A stretch of 64,000 nt of DNA from assembly GCA_045106195.1 (NCBI GenBank), contig JBGCEH010000005.1:87232-151231 (forward strand). Direction: 5' to 3'. The position numbers were made by a program, and so were the translations under genes. How positions within the stretch are numbered: the stretch's first letter is position 1; the number at the start of each line of letters is the position of its first letter. Shown piece after piece: positions 37,475-46,506 of the stretch. This stretch comes from Granulosicoccus sp045106195. GTDB taxonomy: Bacteria > Pseudomonadota > Gammaproteobacteria > Granulosicoccales > Granulosicoccaceae. The notes beneath the pieces were generated by a model that was given only the letters and a program-made list of their open reading frames with translations, had not been told where the DNA came from and made no database searches.

Positions 37475-37576
37475 ACTGGAAGCTCCCCGATGGTCTTTTC
37501 ATATTCTCACAGAATACGAAAATAACCTAACCGAAGAGCTAGTGGAATGTCTAGCCCAGCAGGCAGAGCCTGTGTT

Positions 37577-37975
37577 TCAGGAAACGAGCCCCCACCGAAA
37601 TGCCACCATGGTGGCTTCAGCAATAGACTCTACTTCCAGCTTGCGATAGATATTGGCAACATGCTTTGCAGCGGTATTGCGACTGATATTCAGGGCCTCT
37701 GCAACCTCCGGTCGGGTGTAACCACTGGCAACAAGCGTGAGTACCTGGCTCTCTCGGGCAGTTAGCCTCTTCGTGTTCAACAACTCCTTTGCGGTATGCG
37801 TCGTCTTGATTTGCCCTGATGACGGCGCAGACAGACGCACTGTGATCATCTTGTGCAAGTCCATCAAATCATTCCCTGAAAGCCCCTGGAACCAGTCTTC
37901 CAGCGTCGTCTGGGTAGGGAGACTGTGTAGAGCTGAACGTTCTGAAGTTTTGTTCATAGTTAACTGAGTCATCAT
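37577..37975 (-). CDS. LuxR-type helix-turn-helix regulator (no receiver domain)
   Basis: A 132-residue protein. The last 65 residues are a LuxR/NarL DNA-binding domain: LTARESQVLTLVASGYTRPEVA, then ISRNTAAKHVANIYRKLEV. The first 65 residues show no recognisable sensor or receiver domain. I start at the ATG at 37975, preceded by GGAG; the frame is open four codons earlier. It lies 102 bp after the Crp-like gene but on the same strand upstream of it, so they may be transcribed together. Confidence 0.8.
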   Translation of the reverse strand: MMTQLTMNKTSERSALHSLPTQTTLEDWFQGLSGNDLMDLHKMITVRLSAPSSGQIKTTHTAKELLNTKRLTARESQVLTLVASGYTRPEVAEALNISRNTAAKHVANIYRKLEVESIAEATMVAFRWGLVS

Positions 37976-38153
37976 CCTAATCTCCATTGATCTGTTCGTC
38001 TAAGCAAAGATTCTCATTTGTTAACAATTTGTTATGTGGCATTCCGCACATTGAGCACGTTTTTGTACATCCCGTTGTTGGCACTCTTACCAAAAAGTGC
38101 TTGTTCACGCGATCTACAGAGCCGGTTTCACAGGCCGTCGATCACGGGCGATC

Positions 38154-38175
38154 TGGCAGGCTCACCACCCTGCCA
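38154..38175. repeat. Hairpin and AT-rich stretch upstream of the LuxR-type gene
   Basis: TGGCAGG and CCTGCCA form a 7-bp stem with an 8-nt loop in the 281-bp gap between the Cof-type gene and the LuxR-type gene. The next 60 bp (38180-38240) are strongly AT-rich compared with the surroundings and could hold promoters. No T-run follows the stem, so I do not call it a terminator. Confidence 0.35.
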
Positions 38176-38256
38176 AAGCAAGAAAAAATCAATTAAAGTT
38201 AATATAAACAGATATTTACAAGATTTTTAATAGTAAGAATCACCCGGTTCCAGCCA

Positions 38257-39072
38257 TCAGAGTTGACCGGATTCCAGCATGCTTTCCAGATACCGGGCGA
38301 CGCCATGCTCGGTATTAGGCAGGGTCACTGCTTGTGCCCGGTCTTTTACCACATTCAGCGCATTACCCATCGCTACAGCATGCCCTGCCCACCCGAACAT
38401 GGGCAAATCATTATGGTTATCGCCAAAAACGATGGTATCGGCAGCGGTGAAATCGAGCATGGTCGCCGTTTTTTCCAATCCTGAACCCTTGTGCGACTCC
38501 TTGGCGGTGATCTCCACAAACGGTGCACCTGAGGTGGTGATCTCGCAGTCGCTGTCAGCCAGCAAGACAGCCAATTCATGTTGAAAATCGAGCAGCAACA
38601 CCTTCGAGCGCCTGACATAAAGCTTATAGAGACATTGCGACCAGGGATCGCCTGCTGTACCCCCACTCTCCAGCTCGCCGGCACCACCCGCAAGTTGCAG
38701 AAAGCGATCCTCGAAACCGATGCCACTGCGGGTCTCCCATCCAAACGTGACATCCGGAAATACATGGCGCAACTGCGAAACAATCTCAGCGACAAGACGC
38801 GGCGTCATCTGCGTCTCCCAGACCAGCGCATCCTTACGCATATCCCAGGCATACGCACCGTTGGAACACACCACATGACGCATACCAGTGACCTCGGTAA
38901 GACGATCACAGGCGGTGAGTCTGCTGCGTCCGGTTACCGCCACAAGTTGGTGTCCGGATCCAATCACTCGCTGGACGACTTCACAGGTTGTTTGCGATGG
39001 GTACCCATTGCAATCAAACAGGGTGCCATCACAATCCACGGCGATCAGCTTGCGCCCGTGAGATTTTTTCAT
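38257..39072 (-). CDS. Cof-type HAD-IIB phosphatase
   Basis: A 271-residue phosphatase of the Cof family. Motif I is VDCDGTLFD near residue 13, motif II in AVTGRSR, the lysine of motif III in KESHKGSGL, and motif IV in VFGDNHNDLPMF. The C2B cap domain lies between motifs II and III. Such enzymes dephosphorylate sugar phosphates, phosphorylated cofactors or nucleotides. It starts 10 bp downstream of the decayed lysR gene. Confidence 0.9.
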   Translation of the reverse strand: MKKSHGRKLIAVDCDGTLFDCNGYPSQTTCEVVQRVIGSGHQLVAVTGRSRLTACDRLTEVTGMRHVVCSNGAYAWDMRKDALVWETQMTPRLVAEIVSQLRHVFPDVTFGWETRSGIGFEDRFLQLAGGAGELESGGTAGDPWSQCLYKLYVRRSKVLLLDFQHELAVLLADSDCEITTSGAPFVEITAKESHKGSGLEKTATMLDFTAADTIVFGDNHNDLPMFGWAGHAVAMGNALNVVKDRAQAVTLPNTEHGVARYLESMLESGQL

Positions 39073-39081
39073 TCGTTGGTC

Positions 39082-39352
39082 TTAGCCCAGTTTTGCCACA
39101 GATTCTGCAAGTAGATCAAAAAAAACCCGTATCCGCTTACTGCTTTTCAGCTGCTGGTGAGGAACCAGCTATATCGGAATGGCACTTAAATAACGACCGA
39201 CCAACAGAAAACGTCATTCCTGCGAAGGCGGGAATCTACGTCTTTTATGTCATCTACGGGGCACGCGCCGCTGCCGACAGAGAACTTTCTTCAGCGGTTA
39301 CCAGAAAAATCCGTGTCCGATGCCAGTCAAATTGGACTGACATCCAGTCCAT
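39082..39352 (-). pseudogene. Remnant of a LysR-family regulator with the middle deleted
   Basis: Two pieces of one LysR gene can be read on the minus strand in the 399-bp gap. From the ATG at 39352 a 32-residue piece ends with TAG at 39254 and contains FDWHRTRIFLVTAEESSLSAA, which matches the start of LysR proteins (compare FDWxDLRxFLAVAxEGSLSAAARAL). From 39207 to 39082 a second piece, in another frame, contains LVPHQQLKSSKRIRVFF and DLLAESVAKLG then a stop, the usual LysR C-terminus; a TAG stands where a Trp (IPIW) is expected. About 230 residues between them are missing and a REP-like hairpin (39213-39241) occupies the junction. Both ends agree with a single gene read in one direction. 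Confidence 0.7.
39213..39241. repeat. REP-like dispersed hairpin repeat
   Basis: CGTCATTCCTGCGAAGGC with GGGAATCTACG has the ATTCCTGC / GCGGGAAT stem of eight pairs (one G-T) around a GAAG loop. This is the common GTCATTCC-type proteobacterial palindrome. It lies inside the lysR remnant, at the deletion junction. Confidence 0.7.
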
Positions 39353-39471
39353 GCAAATTTGTATGTTGGAAGAACATATTCTGAGAATTCAATGTTTCTG
39401 ATCGCATGGTTAAACTACAGCATCGCTATCTGCCAATTACACGTCGAATCTTCCACACCGAATCTGAAATC

Positions 39472-39807
39472 ATGAAAATACCCGTAGCACTATTCCTGCT
39501 TATCTCACTCGCAGCGTGCGGCAATCTTGTCAAAAACGGCGGCATCGTCGAAGCCCAGAACGCATTGGAGAACTCCCGGTATCAAGAAGCACTTGAGTAC
39601 ACGGAAATAGCTGAATCGTCTGGTAATTTAACGCCTGAAAACAAAGCCAAACTCCATTACCTGAGGGCGCAGGCACAAGAAGGGCTTGGCCGGTATACAG
39701 ACGCTCTGAACAATTACCGGTACGTGGCAAACCAGCATAGTGACAGCGCATACGCACAGCCATCACGGCGGAAAATCCGCGAACTTTCCGCCACCTCGGA
39801 ACAATGA
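39472..39807 (+). CDS. Small TPR-like lipoprotein
   Basis: A 111-residue precursor. The lipobox LISLAACG follows a short hydrophobic stretch, so the mature protein starts at C18. The mature part is helical: residues 30-100 read as two degenerate tetratricopeptide repeats (NALENSRYQEALEYTEIAE and KLHYLRAQAQEGLGRYTDALNNY). Such lipoproteins act as scaffolds in the cell envelope. I chose the ATG at 39472 because only it gives a signal peptide. Converges with ffh. Confidence 0.8.
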   Translation: MKIPVALFLLISLAACGNLVKNGGIVEAQNALENSRYQEALEYTEIAESSGNLTPENKAKLHYLRAQAQEGLGRYTDALNNYRYVANQHSDSAYAQPSRRKIRELSATSEQ

Positions 39808-39841
39808 CGCCAAAGCGACTAGAAGGTCTCGCTCGCCAAGC

Positions 39842-41242
39842 CTAACGCATCCCACCGGGACCCCCCATACCGCCCATACCCCCCATCCCAGGTGGCATCT
39901 TGCCCTGCATGGCACGCATCATTTTTGCCATACCACCCTTACTCATCTTCTTCATCGTACGCGCCATGGTCTGATGCTGCTTGACCAGTTTGTTCAGATC
40001 CTGGACTTGCAGGCCTGCCCCGGCAGCAATACGCTTTTTACGGCTACCTTTTAGCATGGCAGGGTACTTTCGCTCCTGCGGCGTCATGGAATTAACCAAC
40101 GCAATCATGTGTACAAACTGCTTGTCGTCACCCATCTTGGCCTTGACCGCATCCGGCACGTCTCCCATGCCCGGCATCTTGTCCATGATGGAGGCCATAC
40201 CACCCATATTGGCCATTTGCTCAAGCTGATCTTTCAGGTCATTGAAGTCAAAGTTCTTGCCCTTTTTCATCTTGTTGGCAAACTTCTCGGCCTTGGCATG
40301 ATCAACCTTGGCTGTCACCTCCTCGACCAGACTGACAACATCACCCATTCCCAGAATGCGCGATGCAATACGTTCCGGATGGAAGGTCTCCAGCGCATCG
40401 GTCTTTTCGCCGGCACCGATGAACTTGATGGGCTTACCGGTAATAACACGTACCGACAATGCCGCTCCACCACGCGCATCTCCGTCGGTTTTGGTCAGTA
40501 CCACACCCGTCAATGGCAGCGCCTCGCCAAACGCCTTGGCAGTATTGGCAGCATCCTGACCAGTCATGCTATCCACCACAAACAGCGTTTCTATAGGCTT
40601 GATGGCACTATGCAGCTGCTTGATCTCCGCCATCATTTCATCATCTATGGCTAATCTGCCTGCCGTATCGACAAGCAGGACATCCACGAACTGCTTGCGC
40701 GCCTCGGCAAGCGCGGCATTGGCAATATCCAAAGGTGACTGATCCACCGAGCTGTTGAAGAAAATCGCATCGACAGACCCAGCCAGGGTCTCCAGCTGCT
40801 TGATGGCAGCGGGTCGATAGACATCACAGCTTACGACCATGACTTTTTTCTTGTCCCGCTCTTTAAGCAGGCGCGCAAGCTTGGCAACCGTTGTGGTTTT
40901 ACCTGCACCCTGCAGACCTGCCATCAACATGACCGCAGGCGGCTGGGTTGACAGATTTAGCGGTTCGGCATTCTCACCCATAACCGACACGAGCTCATCG
41001 TTGACGACTTTGACGAACGCCTGACCGGGGGACAAGCTGCCGATAACCTCCTGACCCATGGCTTTTTCGCGAACAGCATCCACCAGCTGCTTGACCACTG
41101 GTAGCGCAACGTCTGCCTCCAGCAAGGCCATGCGGACCTCTCGCAAGGTGTCTTTTACATTATCTTCTGTGAGGCGACCTTGCCCACGAAGGTTCTTGAT
41201 AGTACTGCCAAGGCGTTCACTGAGTGAATCGAACATAAACAA
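39842..41242 (-). CDS. ffh: Signal recognition particle protein Ffh
   Basis: A 466-residue SRP GTPase. The NG domain shows G1 GLQGAGKTTT, DTAGR and TKTDGDARGG; the C-terminal M domain is methionine-rich (KMSKGGMAKMMRAMQGKM) with a glycine-methionine tail. It binds signal sequences and the 4.5S RNA, and targets ribosomes to the membrane with FtsY. It is monocistronic with its own promoter upstream. The 4.5S RNA gene itself is not in the window. Confidence 0.97.
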   Translation of the reverse strand: MFMFDSLSERLGSTIKNLRGQGRLTEDNVKDTLREVRMALLEADVALPVVKQLVDAVREKAMGQEVIGSLSPGQAFVKVVNDELVSVMGENAEPLNLSTQPPAVMLMAGLQGAGKTTTVAKLARLLKERDKKKVMVVSCDVYRPAAIKQLETLAGSVDAIFFNSSVDQSPLDIANAALAEARKQFVDVLLVDTAGRLAIDDEMMAEIKQLHSAIKPIETLFVVDSMTGQDAANTAKAFGEALPLTGVVLTKTDGDARGGAALSVRVITGKPIKFIGAGEKTDALETFHPERIASRILGMGDVVSLVEEVTAKVDHAKAEKFANKMKKGKNFDFNDLKDQLEQMANMGGMASIMDKMPGMGDVPDAVKAKMGDDKQFVHMIALVNSMTPQERKYPAMLKGSRKKRIAAGAGLQVQDLNKLVKQHQTMARTMKKMSKGGMAKMMRAMQGKMPPGMGGMGGMGGPGGMR

Positions 41243-41296
41243 GCTCGTTTTTTTTGTGTGCGTGACCCGCGGTACTCGGGCGCTCTCCCAGCGAGT

Positions 41297-41324
41297 AGTA
41301 TATGGGAGTAGTGTCAGGTGTAAA
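41297..41324 (-). promoter_or_regulatory. Sigma-70 promoter of ffh
   Basis: On the minus strand TTTACA (41324-41319) and TATACT (41302-41297) are separated by 16 bp, placing the start near 41290, about 48 bases before the ffh ATG. Both hexamers differ from the consensus at one position. Confidence 0.55.
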
Positions 41325-41478
41325 CCCTTCGCTTACATGAAGCTAGTTTGGCAGGACCGCACAACAGCTCACAATCCTGCCCCTGACGATACCCGTTGCC
41401 CGACACCGGCAACCATGCGTTTTCAATTACCTGTCGTGTAAACGCGCTACGGATTTTTCAAGGCTCATTGCCAGCCAG

Positions 41479-42261
41479 TCAGCCTTTGACGGCCTTGCGC
41501 TTCACGTTGCCCATCTGCTTGTCCAGAGAGACCCGCGAACCATCACTCGTGCCTGCCTCGTGGGCGCGGCCATTGCGATAACGCACACGTGCCGCTCTTC
41601 GTGTAACCAGCCCTTCCATGCAGGCATTACGCACAAGCTCGCGTTTTCTGACCACCAGACTTGACCCAGGCCCTGCCCTCTCGCGTCCGGCAGCAGCGGC
41701 GGCCTGCTCTTCATGACTCCGGCGTTCGGCATCCAGTTGGCGTGCACGTTGTAGCACGGCCAGCGAGAAACCAACCCGATAGTCGAAGCTTGCCGAACGA
41801 CCCGGCTCAACGGTTCCGCGACGCTTGTGCTCTTTCAAGGAGCGCTCCATGGCATCAGACAGATAATCGTAAGTCAGTGATGCAACTTCGGCGTCGATGC
41901 TGAATCCACGAAACTCAATGGTGTCGCTGCGCACGCAGATGCAATCGTGGAGGAGCGCAACAGCCGAGCCCAGAACCCCCACATAACCGGGTATGGAGCG
42001 GAACGCCTTGCCAATCTTGCTGGCACCGAACTCGCTGGTCTCGAGATCTGACTCGGTAATGCCAAAACGACTCATCAAGGACTGGCACCGGCGCATGGCA
42101 ATTTCCGCCTCGTGCGGGCTTGACTCGCTCTCGCGGCTCATTGCATACAACTTGCGAATGCGACTTAGCAGCTTCTCTCGGTTTGCTGAATCATCTGGTG
42201 CCGGAGCACCTGAATCATGTTTTTCCTGCCGCGTGCGATCGTTGGGATGCCGCGTATCCAT
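41479..42261 (-). CDS. DUF2786 domain protein
   Basis: A 260-residue protein of unknown function. The DUF2786 motif begins REKLLSRIRKLYAMSRESESSPHEAEIAM and continues RCQSLMSRFGITESDL, a helical N-terminal domain seen in bacterial and phage-related proteins. The middle (about residues 85-140) is mixed; the C-terminal third is rich in arginine (RRAARVRYRNGR), which could bind nucleic acid. I prefer the ATG at 42261, preceded by GAGG at a good distance; the frame is open to a GTG at 42396. It sits between ffh and the CcsA-like gene, two genes that are usually adjacent, so it may be an insertion. Confidence 0.7.
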   Translation of the reverse strand: MDTRHPNDRTRQEKHDSGAPAPDDSANREKLLSRIRKLYAMSRESESSPHEAEIAMRRCQSLMSRFGITESDLETSEFGASKIGKAFRSIPGYVGVLGSAVALLHDCICVRSDTIEFRGFSIDAEVASLTYDYLSDAMERSLKEHKRRGTVEPGRSASFDYRVGFSLAVLQRARQLDAERRSHEEQAAAAAGRERAGPGSSLVVRKRELVRNACMEGLVTRRAARVRYRNGRAHEAGTSDGSRVSLDKQMGNVKRKAVKG

Positions 42262-42469
42262 ACGCTGTTCCTCGGTACGGTTAAACTGGACGAGCAGCAT
42301 AACCCGTTCTACAGGTACTTGACGATACGGATTTTCCCGCAGTTCGCCATATGCTGTACGCGTTGCCAGCGCCAACTTGCCTGACTGTGCCGACACGGTG
42401 GCATATCCAACCTGATTGGCGGATAATCACTCACACTCCCGCAGCCGCTAATCACAGGATCAGGCCATT

Positions 42470-43363
42470 GTGAGTTTTGTACTGTCACTTATTGCCGCAG
42501 CGTTCTACAGCGTATCCAGCGCCATGCTTTCGCACACACTGAAAAGCCGCAGAGCGGCGGCGGCCGCCAACGACGGCATGTCAGCTGCCAACCAGCCAAC
42601 GCATGCCGCGCCCAATTCGTCCTTGCAAGGGATGGGCAACAGCCAGTCTGCTAATACGGCAGGCCGGATTCACCGACTGACGCTGGTATTTGCCACCATA
42701 GCCGTGCTTTTTCACGGGTGGGTCGTTATTCACCAGACGGGGTTGCCTCACGGACTTTCCCTGCCTTTGTTCACCTCATTTTCGGCGATGACCCTCACCA
42801 TCGTTCTGCTTCACATCGTTCTTTGTTTGCGGCAGCCGGCAGATTATCTGGGTCTGGCAGTCTATCCGGGGGCAGCAGTGTCACTCCTTGTCAGTCATGC
42901 CTCCGGCGGTGGAACATCCATCGACGGTGATGCCATTCAGATTCATGTCCTGATCTCCCTGGTTGCCTACGGTGTGCTGTCACTGGCCGCTGCGCAGGCA
43001 GTTCTGGTTGCCATTCAACGCCACTATTTATCCATTCACAAGCCGGCAGGTTTTATTCGCGCTTTGCCGCCGCTGGATACCACTGAGAAACTGCTCTTCA
43101 CACTGTTGTCGGTAGGCTTTGTGATGCTGTCACTGGCGCTGGTCAGCGGGTTTGCCTATCTGGACGACATGTTTGATCAGCAAATGGTCCACAAGACCGT
43201 ATTATCCTGCGTGGGCTGGGCTATTTTCGGTGTACTTCTGTTCGGCCGTTGGCAATTTGGCTGGCGCGGCAAGAAAGCGGTCCATTGGACACTCGGCGGA
43301 TTTGGCATTCTGGTTCTGGCCTATTTCGGGACCAAAATCGTCGTGGAACTCATGCTGGATTGA
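42470..43363 (+). CDS. CcsA/YpjD-like cytochrome c assembly family protein
   Basis: A 297-residue protein with about eight spans. The cytochrome c assembly (CcsA/HemX) family is recognised from its gene order (ffh divergent from it, CorC-like gene following) and from the conserved AAAQAVLVAIQR and tryptophan-containing HKTVLSCVGWAIFG stretches. The first 90 residues include an alanine- and asparagine-rich loop that is longer than usual. Function in haem or cytochrome biogenesis is assumed from family, not proven. No classic WWD haem motif is seen, so it is more like YpjD than CcsA. Confidence 0.82.
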   Translation: MSFVLSLIAAAFYSVSSAMLSHTLKSRRAAAAANDGMSAANQPTHAAPNSSLQGMGNSQSANTAGRIHRLTLVFATIAVLFHGWVVIHQTGLPHGLSLPLFTSFSAMTLTIVLLHIVLCLRQPADYLGLAVYPGAAVSLLVSHASGGGTSIDGDAIQIHVLISLVAYGVLSLAAAQAVLVAIQRHYLSIHKPAGFIRALPPLDTTEKLLFTLLSVGFVMLSLALVSGFAYLDDMFDQQMVHKTVLSCVGWAIFGVLLFGRWQFGWRGKKAVHWTLGGFGILVLAYFGTKIVVELMLD

Positions 43364-43463
43364 TTTATTTAGGTCAAAGCGTCGGCTATCCACCATATAA
43401 CGCGAAAAAAGGCCTGCTCGTTGCTATAGTGCGGGTACCAAAGGCAACAAAGGCCAGCTGTAC

Positions 43464-44756
43464 TTGAATAGCATCCCCATCAGCGTACTGGGTTCGATCC
43501 TGGTGTTGCTGGTATTGATCTCCGGCTTTTTCTCAGGCTCAGAGACCGCACTCATGTCTGTGAACCGCTATCGGCTGCGGCATCAGGCCAACAATGGCAA
43601 CAAAGCGGCCCAACGAACAGCGCGCCTGCTTGAAAATCGCGACAGACTTATCAGCCTGATTTTGCTGGGTAATAATTTTGTCAACATTCTGGCTTCGGCC
43701 ATTGCAACCGTCATTGCACTGCGCCTTATGGGCGAGGCAGGCATCGCGGTTGCCACCGGATTGCTGACATTGATCATTCTGGTGTTTGCAGAAGTAACCC
43801 CGAAAACCTTCGCCACGCGGCGCACCGAGCAGTTCGCCTTCATCGCCTCTGCGGTGTACGTGCCCTTGATGTTTGTTACCTATCCGTTGGTGCTGGCAAC
43901 CAACTGGTTGAGCAGCTTCCTGCTCAAGCTTCTCAAAGCTCACGAGGTGTCTGCGGATGAGGAGCATTTGTCCAGCGACGAGCTCCGCACCGTGCTTAAC
44001 GAAGCCGCTGGCATGATTCCCATTCGTCACCGCGAGATGCTGGTCAATATCCTTGACCTTGGCACCGTATCAGTCGACGACATCATGGTGCCTCGTAACG
44101 AGATCATCGGCATCAACCTGGAAGATCCCTGGGACGATGTGCTTAAGGAGATCAGCGATAGCCCGCACAGCCGTTTACTGGTGTATCGCGAAAATGTCGA
44201 CAATGTCGTCGGGTTTATCTATTTGCGCAAAATGATAGATGCCTTACGTTCAGGCAAGATCAACCGCACCTATCTTGAGTCGGTCATACGTGATCCCTAT
44301 TTTATTCCTGAAGGGACAACGCTGACGGTCCAACTCCTGAACTTCCAGCGGGAAAAACGACGTGTAGCGCTGGTAGTTGACGAGTACGGCGATATTCAGG
44401 GCATGCTCACGCTCGAAGATATCCTTGAAGAGATCGTGGGTGAATTCGACAATGACCCTCGCGTATCTCCGGCAGAAATCCGACCACAACCAGACGGTAG
44501 TTTTATTGTTGACGGGACAGCTCAGGTGCGAAATTTGAACCGCTCACTGAACTGGTCTTTACCCTCTGAAGGCCCGAAGACACTCAATGGCATTGTCGTG
44601 GAGCACTTTGAGAGCTTCCCACCACAAGGCGCTGTATTTACCTTCAATGGACATCCTATTACGATTCTCGCGGTTGAGGACAACAAGGTGCAACAAGTGC
44701 GTATTGAGCCTGCCGTGTTCGATACCCAGGATGATGAATCCGCAGCGGTAAGCTGA
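43464..44756 (+). CDS. CNNM/HlyC-CorC family transporter with CBS domains
   Basis: A 430-residue membrane protein. A DUF21/CNNM domain with four spans (residues 1-190, GFFSGSETALMSVNRYRLR) is followed by two CBS domains (about 205-325, with VDDIMVPRNEI and VDEYGDIQGMLTLEDILEEIVGEFD) and the CorC_HlyC domain (350-425). The family binds ATP-Mg2+ through the CBS pair and takes part in Mg2+ or Co2+ homeostasis. Order of CcsA-like gene then this one is typical for gammaproteobacteria. It is followed 15 bp on by radA. Confidence 0.9.
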   Translation: MNSIPISVLGSILVLLVLISGFFSGSETALMSVNRYRLRHQANNGNKAAQRTARLLENRDRLISLILLGNNFVNILASAIATVIALRLMGEAGIAVATGLLTLIILVFAEVTPKTFATRRTEQFAFIASAVYVPLMFVTYPLVLATNWLSSFLLKLLKAHEVSADEEHLSSDELRTVLNEAAGMIPIRHREMLVNILDLGTVSVDDIMVPRNEIIGINLEDPWDDVLKEISDSPHSRLLVYRENVDNVVGFIYLRKMIDALRSGKINRTYLESVIRDPYFIPEGTTLTVQLLNFQREKRRVALVVDEYGDIQGMLTLEDILEEIVGEFDNDPRVSPAEIRPQPDGSFIVDGTAQVRNLNRSLNWSLPSEGPKTLNGIVVEHFESFPPQGAVFTFNGHPITILAVEDNKVQQVRIEPAVFDTQDDESAAVS

Positions 44757-44771
44757 AGAACCACCAGTCCC

Positions 44772-46154
44772 ATGTCCAAAGTCAAACAGAGCTATCAGTG
44801 CACCGAGTGTGGTGCTGTGTCGTCAAAATGGAGCGGGCAGTGCGCGGACTGTGGCGAATGGAATTGTCTGGAAGAATCGACGGCGCCGGCTGCCAGTAAG
44901 ATCCAATCCGCGACTGCGGCAGCAACTAATGCACGCTACGGTGGATATGCCGGGGGTAGCGGTATCACCAATGCCTCAGATGTTGAACTGGTAGAGCAGG
45001 CACGCATCAACACCGGACTAAGCGAGCTCGATCGGGTCTTGGGTGGAGGCCTGGTGGAAGGTTCCGTGACGCTGCTGGGGGGTGATCCGGGTATCGGCAA
45101 ATCGACACTGCTGGTTCAAAGTCTGGCGTATCTCAGCCAACAACATCGTGTTCTATATATAACCGGAGAAGAATCCCTGCAGCAGGTTACGCTGCGTGCG
45201 CGACGATTGAATCTGCCGGAGGATAAACTGCGATTGCTGGCGGAGACGCAAGTTGAAGCGATTCTTGCCCATGCGAGCAAAGAAAAACCGGAAGTGATGG
45301 TCATTGATTCCATCCAGACAATGTACACCGAGCTTTTAAGCTCAGCACCGGGGGCAGTCGCACAGGTGCGCGAGAGCGCAGCCCGACTTGTGCGCTATGC
45401 CAAACAAACCGGAACATGCATCTTTCTGGTAGGCCACGTAACAAAAGAGGGGGCGCTGGCAGGCCCGCGTGTTCTCGAGCACATGGTCGACACCGTGCTG
45501 TATTTCGAAGGCGACCCGGGCAGCCGTTATCGTGTCATCAGAGCGGTGAAAAATCGCTTTGGTGCCGTGAACGAATTGGGTGTTTTTGCGATGGATGAAG
45601 GCGGACTGAAAGTGGTGAAAAACCCGTCGGCCATATTTCTGTCACGCCATCCGGAACCGGTCAGTGGCAGCGTTATCATGGTCACTCGCGAAGGCACACG
45701 ACCGATGCTGGTAGAAGCTCAGGCACTGGTAGACACCAGCCATGCCAACAGCGCACGCCGTGTATGTCTCGGACTTGAGCAGAATCGTCTGTCCATGCTG
45801 CTGGCCGTTATGCATCGGCACGCCGGCATTGCCATGTTTGATCAGGATGTCTACGTCAACGTTGTGGGCGGCGTACGAATTTCAGAGACCGCAGCCGACC
45901 TTCCGGTCTTACTCGCGGCACTATCCTCATTCCGAACCCGACCGCTACCCAGCGATCTGGTCGTTTTCGGGGAAATCGGACTCGCGGGGGAAGTCCGTCC
46001 GGTGGCCAATGGTGAGGAGCGCTTGCAGGAGTCCGTCAAGCACGGCTTCAAACGCGCAATCGTACCGCATGGCAACCAACCTAAACAGGCGATAAAGGGC
46101 CTGCAAATCGATGGAATCCATCGTTTGCATGAAGCGCTGGATTTAATTAACTAG
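44772..46154 (+). CDS. radA: DNA repair protein RadA
   Basis: A 460-residue RecA-like helicase acting on branch migration in recombination. The N-terminal C4 zinc finger is CTECGAVSSKWSGQCADCGEW; Walker A is GGDPGIGKST; the KNRFG motif is in AVKNRFGAVNELG; and the C-terminal part is a Lon-protease-like domain. Normal length. It follows the CorC-like gene closely. Confidence 0.96.
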   Translation: MSKVKQSYQCTECGAVSSKWSGQCADCGEWNCLEESTAPAASKIQSATAAATNARYGGYAGGSGITNASDVELVEQARINTGLSELDRVLGGGLVEGSVTLLGGDPGIGKSTLLVQSLAYLSQQHRVLYITGEESLQQVTLRARRLNLPEDKLRLLAETQVEAILAHASKEKPEVMVIDSIQTMYTELLSSAPGAVAQVRESAARLVRYAKQTGTCIFLVGHVTKEGALAGPRVLEHMVDTVLYFEGDPGSRYRVIRAVKNRFGAVNELGVFAMDEGGLKVVKNPSAIFLSRHPEPVSGSVIMVTREGTRPMLVEAQALVDTSHANSARRVCLGLEQNRLSMLLAVMHRHAGIAMFDQDVYVNVVGGVRISETAADLPVLLAALSSFRTRPLPSDLVVFGEIGLAGEVRPVANGEERLQESVKHGFKRAIVPHGNQPKQAIKGLQIDGIHRLHEALDLIN

Positions 46155-46245
46155 CGCTCCGTAGTAAACTACCCGCTATGCACGAGGTGGATGAGTCAAC
46201 CGCTTCGATATCACAAAGATAAATCATCAGGATTGGCCACCGCCG

Positions 46246-46506
46246 GTGTCTCAGAAAGCTCGCAAGATTCCAAAATCAACCAAGTTCGAAGATGCATTGG
46301 CCGAGCTGGAAACAATCGTTCAGACCCTTGAAGGGGGTGAGCAATCGCTCGAGGCATCCCTGGAGCAGTTTGAACGCGGCGTCAGCCTCTCACGGTTCTG
46401 CCAGCAGAGTCTTACCGATGCAGAGCAGAAGGTGAAGATCTTGCTCGCAGATGATGATGGCGAAGACACATTGGATGCGTTCGATACGTCAGAGTCCAAT
46501 TCATGA
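46246..46506 (+). CDS. xseB: Exodeoxyribonuclease VII small subunit
   Basis: An 86-residue protein starting at a GTG, of the usual size for XseB. It is acidic and helical, with KFEDALAELETIVQTLEGGEQSLEASLEQFERGV, which matches the family. It is a subunit of the single-strand-specific exonuclease that trims to short oligonucleotides. xseA is not in the window. It overlaps ispA by four bases (ATGA), the classic xseB-ispA-dxs order. Confidence 0.93.
   Translation: MSQKARKIPKSTKFEDALAELETIVQTLEGGEQSLEASLEQFERGVSLSRFCQQSLTDAEQKVKILLADDDGEDTLDAFDTSESNS

Noticed and set aside
38988..39401. Plus-strand frame across the Cof-type gene start and the following gap
   Set aside because: The stretch VIPAKAGIY is the translation of the REP-like repeat and the rest is opposite the lysR remnant and the phosphatase start.
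39842..39930. Gly-Met repeats at the ffh 3' end as a repeat element
   Set aside because: They are the normal low-complexity tail of the Ffh M domain.
41839..42065. Small minus-strand frame inside the DUF2786 gene
   Set aside because: It is a shifted frame of the real gene with no family signal.
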